From Chloroflexota bacterium (GTDB lineage: Bacteria > Chloroflexota > Anaerolineae > B4-G1 > SLSP01), in NCBI GenBank assembly GCA_022707665.1, contig JAKJAE010000204.1:280-5602 (forward strand): 5,323 nt of DNA. The letters run 5' to 3'. Below are positions 1 through 5,323 of the stretch, one piece after another. Both the position numbers and the translations under genes were made by a program. Position 1 is the stretch's first letter. Each line of letters starts with the position of its first letter. Under the pieces are notes generated by a model, which was given only the letters and a program-made list of their open reading frames with translations, was not told where the DNA came from and ran no database searches.

Positions 1-1201
<1,201 letters not shown>

Positions 1202-1202
<1 letters not shown>

Positions 1203-2428
1203 TGTCTCAGTGGAAGCGTAAGATCCGCATTGCTGACCTTGGTCGTGTGGTGACCGGAAAGACACCCCCGACTAAGGAACCCGAGCTCTACGGTGAGAAC
1301 TACGCATTCATCACGCCAACAGATATTGGCAACGATAGCCGGTATGTTGAGACTGCTCGCTTTATCAGCGAACGAGGGAGGGAAAGACACTCTTCAGCTA
1401 TGCTCCCCACGAAAGCGGTGTGTTTTACGTGCATCGCCTCGATCGGCAAGATCTGCATGACGAATCAGATGAGTTTGACCAATCAGCAAATCAACTCCAT
1501 CATCGTCGACCAGGAAAAACACGATCCTCAGTATGTGTTCTACCTATTGAGGACTGAGACAGAGCGGATCAGAGCGCTTGCAAGTGGGGTGGCGACGCCA
1601 ATCATCAACAAGAGTGCGTTCTCTGATATCGAAATTGAGGTCCCTCCCCTCCCCACCCAGCGCAAGATCGCCGCGATCCTCTCAGCCTACGACGACCTGA
1701 TCGAGAACAACCTGCGGCGGATCAAGATTCTGGAGGAGATGGCACAGGCCCTCTACCGCGAGTGGTTCGTCAAGTTCCGCTTCCCCGGTCACGAGCAGGC
1801 CCGCTTCGTCGATTCGCCGCTGGGCCGGATACCGGAGGGATGGGAGGTGAAGAGGCTGGCAGATGTGTGCGATCTCACCATGGGTCAGTCACCGAGGTCT
1901 GAGTACTACAACGCCGAAGGCATCGGGTTGCCCTTCCATCAAGGAGTCACGGATTTCGGCGATCGCTATCCCACAGAGCGCCTCTACTGCACTGTTGAGG
2001 GGCGTGTAGCTGAGAAGGGCGACATTCTGTTCTCGGTGAGGGCCCCGGTTGGCAGGATCAACATAGCCACCACAAAGATCGTGATCGGCAGAGGTCTTAG
2101 CGCGATCAGGCATAGGGCTGGCTTCCAGTGGTTCGCCTATCACCTCCTAAAGGAGAGCTTCCGAGAGGAGGACTCAATGGGTGGCGGAACCATCTTCAAA
2201 TCGGTGACACGTAGCGATATGGAAGGCATCAGTTTCCTTTCTCCTGAGCTACCTCCACTGCAGCAATACGAGCGACTGGTTGAGCCAATGGAAATCCAGA
2301 TCGAAGATCTCACGAGGAAGAACTCCAATCTCCGCCGCACTCGCGACCTGCTGCTGCCCAAGCTCGTCTCCGGCGAGGTCGACGTGTCGGAGCTGGATAT
2401 TGCCGTCCCGGAGGCGGTGGGCGCCTAA
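1202..2428 (+). CDS. hsdS: Type I R-M specificity subunit HsdS
   Basis: This is the DNA-recognition subunit, which reads a bipartite target and bridges two HsdM and two HsdR subunits. The protein has 408 residues, normal for full-length HsdS. Target-recognition domain (TRD) 1 covers about residues 1-147. The central conserved spacer, about 148-206, begins PPLPTQRKIAAILSAYDD and forms the long helix pair. TRD2 runs from about GRIPEGWEVKRL (208-219) to 350 and contains the family-typical MGQSP and LFSVRAPVGRINIA stretches. The C-terminal spacer (about 351-395) contains PPLQQYERL and LLLPKLVSGEV. The two half-repeats are complete, so the protein looks functional. Base composition is mosaic: the spacers are mostly 55-68% GC, TRD1 is about 51% and TRD2 about 55%. 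This fits the known exchange of TRDs between hsdS alleles. The DNA target cannot be predicted from sequence alone. Confidence 0.96.
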
Positions 2429-2629
2429 GGCGTCATAGGCGACAGAGTTCGTATGAGGGCAGGGCGATCCAGGCAACTCGGAGGCTCTGGTCTTCCGGGT
2501 AGCTTCCCGGTTGGACGTGGGTCTGTAAAGACACAACGCTGCCTTGATTGCTAAGCATCACACTGTCGGCCACAGGTACCAGATCCGGGTGTCTTGTGAC
2601 GGTCTAGGTTCTCGGCAAGGGGGCCACTG
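2429..2629 (+). other. Gap between hsdS and the inserted gene pair
   Basis: This is a 201-nt noncoding stretch. It contains two weak hairpins. CGCCTA/TAGGCG (2422-2427 and 2436-2441, 8-nt loop) overlaps the hsdS stop codon. CCGGG/CCCGG (2495-2499 and 2506-2510, 6-nt loop) lies further in. Neither is followed by a T-run, so neither is a convincing intrinsic terminator. I found no promoter with both boxes at good spacing. A 33-codon ATG frame at 2453-2554 has no ribosome binding site and is probably chance. Confidence 0.5.
2617..2623 (+). promoter_or_regulatory. Probable ribosome binding site for the DUF3800 gene
   Basis: A purine-rich AAGGGGG run ends 6 nt before the ATG at 2630. It is a moderate rather than ideal Shine-Dalgarno match, but the frame is closed a short way upstream by a TAG, so this ATG is the best start. 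Confidence 0.5.
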
Positions 2630-3328
2630 ATGCCAGACGAGTTCAACATCTACTGCGATGAGAGCTGTCATATCGAGCACGATCACCAGCAGGCTATGGC
2701 GCTCGGAGCAATCTGGTGTCCGGCAGCACACGCCTCCGGGATCGCGCGCCGCATCCGGGAGCTCAAGGTCCGTCATGGGATGGCTGCGGCTTTTGAGATC
2801 AAGTGGACCAAGGTCTCTCCCGCGGCGCTCGGTTTCTACCTTGATGTCGTCGATTGCTTTTTCGATGAAGCTGACCTGCACTTCCGTGCGCTGGTTGTAC
2901 CAGACAAGTCGCTCCTCCGGCATTCCGATTTTAACCAGACGCACGACGACTGGTACTACAAGATGTACTTCGATATGCTCAAGATCATCTTCCGGCCAGA
3001 CGCGCACTATCGCATCTTCCTGGATATCAAAGATAGTTGGGGAGGGAAAAAGGTCGTCAGGCTCCACGAGGTGCTATGCAACAGCTTGTATGATTTCTCG
3101 CGGGAGATCATCCAAAGTATGCAGATCATCCGGTCGGAAGACACAGAGCTCTTGCAGTTAGCCGATCTGTTGCTCGGCGCCGTTGCCTATGTCAACCGCG
3201 GACTCGCCACCAGCCAAGCCAAACTGGCATTGGTGGCACGGATGTGCGAGCGCTCCGGTTACCAGTTAACCCGAACCACTCTCGCTCGCGAAGACAAAGT
3301 CAATATCCTGATCTGGAATGCGTCCTGA
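2630..3328 (+). CDS. DUF3800 domain protein, predicted RNase H-like fold
   Basis: This 232-residue protein matches the DUF3800 family pattern. The first strand carries Y-C-D-E-S at residues 8-12 (Asp10). Next come F-E-I-K-W (Glu56), the hydrophobic strand RIFLDIKD (Asp132), and near the C-terminus LLQLADLLLGAVAY (Asp179). Acidic residues spaced this way are the family hallmark and are generally read as the metal-binding site of an RNase H-like fold, which would suggest nuclease activity; no activity is shown here. It has no signal peptide or membrane segment, so it is expected to be cytoplasmic. Length is normal for the family and all four acidic positions are present, so it looks intact. It follows hsdS after 201 nt and overlaps the next gene by 11 nt, so those two form one translational unit. 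GC (~52-55%) is below that of hsdM, consistent with separate acquisition. Members are often seen near mobile or defence genes, but their role is not established. Confidence 0.85.
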   Translation: MPDEFNIYCDESCHIEHDHQQAMALGAIWCPAAHASGIARRIRELKVRHGMAAAFEIKWTKVSPAALGFYLDVVDCFFDEADLHFRALVVPDKSLLRHSDFNQTHDDWYYKMYFDMLKIIFRPDAHYRIFLDIKDSWGGKKVVRLHEVLCNSLYDFSREIIQSMQIIRSEDTELLQLADLLLGAVAYVNRGLATSQAKLALVARMCERSGYQLTRTTLAREDKVNILIWNAS

Positions 3329-3848
3329 GATGGGTGCTGTAAACCAGAAGAACATACTGCCGCCTCCCTGGTTGCCCGAGTTGGCCTCCGTAAACGGACA
3401 ATGGGAACTGGTACTGAAAGTGCTATATGGCATTTTCGAGCGTGACTTCGTGCGAGGAGGCTGCCGCTTTCAGGGGGTTGCCGTCCGGTGGGATCGCCGC
3501 AAGCTGGGCGGTGACCGATACGAAGAGGGATTCTGGCATCTGATCACCAAGATGGACAAGCTCTCTGGAGAGAGGTTGTTTGACCCACGTCGGGCCGAAC
3601 GCTTACCCTGGTGCAGACCAACCCTCACTCACAGTGCAGATCCGGAAGTCAAGGCGTGGGATTACCGAGAGTCCGATGGTGTGGTGTCGACTTATGTATG
3701 GCTGGAAAACTGGGACTATGTGGTCATCCTGCGCAAACGCCAACAGGATCGGGGTGTCGTTGCGTTCCTGGTTACGGCGTATCACGTGGACTACAACTCG
3801 ACCCGACGAAACTTGAGGGCGAAACTCGCCAAGCGCGAGGAACTGTAA
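3318..3848 (+). CDS. Unrecognised small protein, possible BECR-fold (RelE/EndoU-like) nuclease
   Basis: I do not recognise this 176-residue protein by name. Residues 1-70 are a mixed helical region. From about residue 71 it reads FWHLITK (His74, Lys78), then a basic stretch RRAERLPWCRPTL (91-103), an aromatic strand YVWLENWDYVVILRK (126-140), and FLVTAYHVDY (150-159) followed by a very basic C-terminal helix. A His/Lys element, a long strand and a terminal V-T-A-Y strand resemble small RelE/EndoU/colicin-like (BECR) nuclease domains known from toxins and phage proteins. This is pattern resemblance only. The ATG at 3318 overlaps the DUF3800 stop by 11 nt. An ATG at 3330, just after that stop, would shorten the protein by four residues. 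Neither start has a good ribosome binding site, so translation probably depends on the upstream gene. It could equally be a non-enzymatic partner or antitoxin of the DUF3800 protein. Confidence 0.75.
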   Translation: MRPEMGAVNQKNILPPPWLPELASVNGQWELVLKVLYGIFERDFVRGGCRFQGVAVRWDRRKLGGDRYEEGFWHLITKMDKLSGERLFDPRRAERLPWCRPTLTHSADPEVKAWDYRESDGVVSTYVWLENWDYVVILRKRQQDRGVVAFLVTAYHVDYNSTRRNLRAKLAKREEL

Positions 3849-3855
3849 AATGCAA

Positions 3856-3874
3856 CGCCGCCCAGAGGGCGGCG
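3856..3874 (+). terminator. GC-only hairpin after the inserted gene pair
   Basis: An 8-bp perfect stem, CGCCGCCC/GGGCGGCG, closes a 3-nt AGA loop and begins 8 nt after the TAA at 3846-3848. Its position and stability suggest a transcript end for the gene pair. No T-run follows (the next bases are AGAGCTCC), so it is not a classic intrinsic terminator. It might instead protect the mRNA 3' end or act with Rho. Confidence 0.45.
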
Positions 3875-3883
3875 AGAGCTCCT

Positions 3884-3912
3884 TCTACACATGGTAGATG
3901 AGTAACTATAGT
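3884..3912 (+). promoter_or_regulatory. Possible sigma70-type promoter upstream of hsdR
   Basis: TCTACA at 3884-3889 (4 of 6 matches to TTGACA) is followed after 17 nt by TATAGT at 3907-3912 (5 of 6 to TATAAT). It lies at the edge of the most AT-rich stretch of the window, which is unusual in this GC-rich context. It would give a leader of about 255 nt before hsdR that includes the inverted-repeat structure. The match is suggestive only. Confidence 0.27.
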
Positions 3913-3924
3913 ATACAGGATTAC

Positions 3925-3936
3925 TGACATATGTCA
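3925..3936. promoter_or_regulatory. Perfect 12-bp palindrome, candidate operator
   Basis: TGACATATGTCA is its own reverse complement and sits about 13 nt downstream of the possible -10 box. This is a typical position and form for the binding site of a dimeric repressor. No regulator gene is visible in the window, so its binder is unknown. A chance palindrome in AT-rich DNA is possible. Confidence 0.3.
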
Positions 3937-4004
3937 ATGGTTAGGATAGTGAAAATAGAACTTATGTTCTGGTCAAGTGCCCGAAATGCTGGTTCCGTCT
4001 AGGG

Positions 4005-4078
4005 TGCTGTGTGGATGTAGGAAACAGGCTGATGCTGACCCACGGTGATGCGGCGGCATCGTCGCTTCCCACACAGCA
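4005..4078 (+). repeat. Inverted-repeat structure enclosing a hairpin
   Basis: TGCTGTGTGG (4005-4014) and CCACACAGCA (4069-4078) are perfect 10-bp inverted repeats. Between them, 4043-4051 and 4056-4064 form a 9-bp stem (seven Watson-Crick and two G-U pairs) with a GGCG tetraloop. The nested arrangement would fold as a long closing stem carrying an inner hairpin in the hsdR leader or in a small RNA. It could also be the remnant of a small inverted-repeat element, but no target-site duplication was seen. Confidence 0.45.
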
Positions 4079-4162
4079 TAGTGGACGAGCTTATCTCGTG
4101 ACAGTTCTATCTCGTTTGGGAGTCCGAACACGTAGGATGCCGGCTGCGGACATCGGATTCCT

Positions 4163-4169
4163 GGGGAGG
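4163..4169 (+). promoter_or_regulatory. Ribosome binding site deciding the TTG start of hsdR
   Basis: GGGGAGG lies 5 nt before the TTG at 4175, an ideal Shine-Dalgarno arrangement. The only other nearby in-frame start, GTG at 4169, overlaps this site and would leave no ribosome binding site. The frame is closed upstream by TAG at 4133-4135, and no in-frame ATG exists before the conserved N-terminal residues. Confidence 0.8.
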
Positions 4170-4174
4170 TGCGT

Positions 4175-5323
4175 TTGAGCCCATCCGGTTATACTGAGGA
4201 CGCCCTGGTCGAGCAGCCCGCGATCGCGCTGCTGGCGGAGCTCGGCTGGTCGCCCTACAACGCCTACCACGAGTTCGACCACGGCCCCAGCTCCCTCGGG
4301 CGAGAGACGCGCGCCGAGGTGGTGCTCAAGACCCGCCTGCGCGAGGCGCTGCTGCGGCTCAACCCCGACGCGCCGGTCGAGGCGATCCACGGTGCCATCG
4401 AGGAGCTGACCCGCGACCGCTCGCGGATGAGCATGGTCGCCGCCAATCGCGAGATCTACGCCCTCCTCAAGAACGGCGTACGCATCCCCGTGCCCGACCC
4501 CGAGGGCGATGGCCAAACCGTCGAGGTCGTGCGCGTCATCGACTGGGATACGCCAGCCAACAACGACTTCCTACTCTGCTCCCAGCTCTGGGTCACGGGC
4601 GAGATGCACACCCGACGGGCAGACCTGGTGGGCTTCGTCAATGGCCTGCCGCTGCTCTTTGTCGAGCTCAAGGCCGCCCACCGTCGCCTGGAAACCGCCT
4701 TCACCGGCAACCTCCGTGATTATAAAGACACCATACCGCATCTTTTCTGGTCCAACGCCTTGATTATCCTCTCCAACGGCAGCCAGAGCCGGGTGGGCAG
4801 TATCACGGCCGGATGGGAGCATTTCGCGGAATGGAAAAAAGTCGGCAGAGAGGATGAATCAGGCCGGGTGTCGCTGGAAACCATGCTGCGTGGCGTCTGC
4901 GACCCGGCGCGGTTTCTGGATCTGGTGGAGAACTTCTGCCTCTTTCAGGAAGTCCCGGGCGGCATGATTAAACTGACAGCAAAAAACCACCAATATCTGG
5001 GCGTCAATAACGCACTCGAAGCTATGGCCGACATCCGCCAGCGTGACGGTAAGCTTGGGGTTTTTTGGCACACCCAAGGTAGCGGCAAGAGTGTTTCAAT
5101 GATCTTTTTCGCCCAAAAAGTGATGCGCAAGTTGCCGGGGAACTGGACCTTTGTGGTTGTCACAGATCGACAGGAATTAGACGAACAGATATACAAAAAC
5201 TTCGCTTCCGCAGGCGTTGTGACAGAAGGACATGCTCAGGCCGAAAGCAGCAAGCACCTGCGGCAGTTGCTCAGCGAGGATCACCGCTACGTCTTCACAC
5301 TGATCCACAAGTTCCGCACTGAG
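4175..5323 (+). CDS. hsdR: Type I R-M restriction subunit HsdR, 3'-partial
   Basis: This is the endonuclease and ATP-dependent translocase subunit, which joins HsdM/HsdS to cut unmodified DNA away from the target. The window shows 383 N-terminal residues of a protein usually near 1,000. It starts at TTG with YTEDALVEQPAIALLAELGW (residues 6-25), typical of HsdR N-termini. The PD-(D/E)XK nuclease site is intact: Asp150 in RRADLV, then Glu164-Leu-Lys166 in FVELK. A Walker A motif, QGSGKS (301-306), and helicase motif Ia, VVVTDRQELD (327-336), follow. The DEAD-type motif II and the rest of the motor lie beyond the window, so intactness cannot be judged. GC is about 73-75% early in the gene but mostly 50-58% after about 4700, with lysine codons shifting from 3/3 AAG to a 7 AAA:5 AAG mix. 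It is separated from the preceding gene by 326 nt and probably has its own promoter. Confidence 0.97.
   Translation, partial: MSPSGYTEDALVEQPAIALLAELGWSPYNAYHEFDHGPSSLGRETRAEVVLKTRLREALLRLNPDAPVEAIHGAIEELTRDRSRMSMVAANREIYALLKNGVRIPVPDPEGDGQTVEVVRVIDWDTPANNDFLLCSQLWVTGEMHTRRADLVGFVNGLPLLFVELKAAHRRLETAFTGNLRDYKDTIPHLFWSNALIILSNGSQSRVGSITAGWEHFAEWKKVGREDESGRVSLETMLRGVCDPARFLDLVENFCLFQEVPGGMIKLTAKNHQYLGVNNALEAMADIRQRDGKLGVFWHTQGSGKSVSMIFFAQKVMRKLPGNWTFVVVTDRQELDEQIYKNFASAGVVTEGHAQAESSKHLRQLLSEDHRYVFTLIHKFRTE

Larger units (their letters stand above)
3849..4174 (+). other. 326-nt noncoding region before hsdR
   Basis: No plausible gene is seen here on either strand. In order it holds a GC-only hairpin just after the preceding stop, an AT-rich segment (about 3895-3970) with a promoter-like site and a perfect 12-bp palindrome, a 74-nt inverted-repeat structure (4005-4078), a short direct repeat (4092-4115), and the hsdR ribosome binding site. 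The content suggests that hsdR has its own control region separate from hsdM-hsdS. Confidence 0.6.

Noticed and set aside
2495..2510. CCGGG/CCCGG hairpin as a terminator for hsdS
   Set aside because: The stem is only 5 bp with a 6-nt loop and no following T-run, and it lies about 67 nt past the stop.
2453..2554. 33-codon ATG frame in the hsdS-DUF3800 gap
   Set aside because: It has no ribosome binding site, a composition like random GC-rich DNA, and no recognisable features.
2658..3161. Plus-strand frame of 167 codons inside the DUF3800 gene
   Set aside because: It is a Ser/Arg-rich low-complexity translation, a typical out-of-frame shadow, and the other frame carries the conserved DUF3800 residues.
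4005..4078. Possible tRNA or CRISPR repeat in the structured region
   Set aside because: There is no cloverleaf or T-loop sequence, and the repeats are a single inverted pair rather than a regularly spaced direct array.
4091..4516. Minus-strand frame of 141 codons across the hsdR start
   Set aside because: It is antisense to the conserved HsdR N-terminus and to its regulatory region, with no family resemblance.

Overview
The window holds most of a Type I restriction-modification (R-M) locus from a high-GC bacterium, with two extra genes inserted in the middle. All genes are on the + strand, in the order hsdM (5' end cut by the window), hsdS, a DUF3800-family gene, an unrecognised small gene, and hsdR (3' end cut by the window). 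The backbone parts (hsdM, the conserved spacers of hsdS, and the first ~525 nt of hsdR) run at roughly 63-75% GC in the 60-nt blocks I counted by hand, with strong G/C preference at third codon positions. I cannot name the genus or phylum from this sequence. A free-living or environmental high-GC bacterium is all that composition supports.

Layout: 1-1202 is the methyltransferase subunit HsdM, with SAM motif I ([10 protein letters not shown]) and catalytic motif IV (NPPF). Its stop overlaps the hsdS start by one base (TGATG), so the two are translationally coupled. HsdS (1202-2428) has two target-recognition domains separated by conserved helical spacers. After a ~200-nt gap comes a tight pair: a DUF3800 protein (2630-3328), predicted to have an RNase H-like fold, overlapping by 11 nt a 176-residue protein (3318-3848). 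The second protein's C-terminal half resembles small BECR-fold (RelE/EndoU/colicin-like) nucleases. A 326-nt noncoding stretch follows, with a GC-only hairpin, an AT-rich segment with a promoter-like site and a perfect 12-bp palindrome, and a larger inverted-repeat structure. hsdR then begins from a TTG codon behind a strong ribosome binding site and runs off the window after the PD-(D/E)XK nuclease domain and the first helicase motifs.

How the genes work together: HsdM and HsdS form the modification methylase, and HsdR joins them to make the restriction complex. The DUF3800/small-protein pair sits where R-M loci such as prr carry an anticodon nuclease (PrrC). The most interesting hypothesis here is that it is an accessory defence or toxin module guarding, or guarded by, the R-M system. 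The genes show mosaic base composition: the two recognition domains of hsdS and the part of hsdR after its nuclease domain have clearly lower GC than their neighbours, which suggests recombination.
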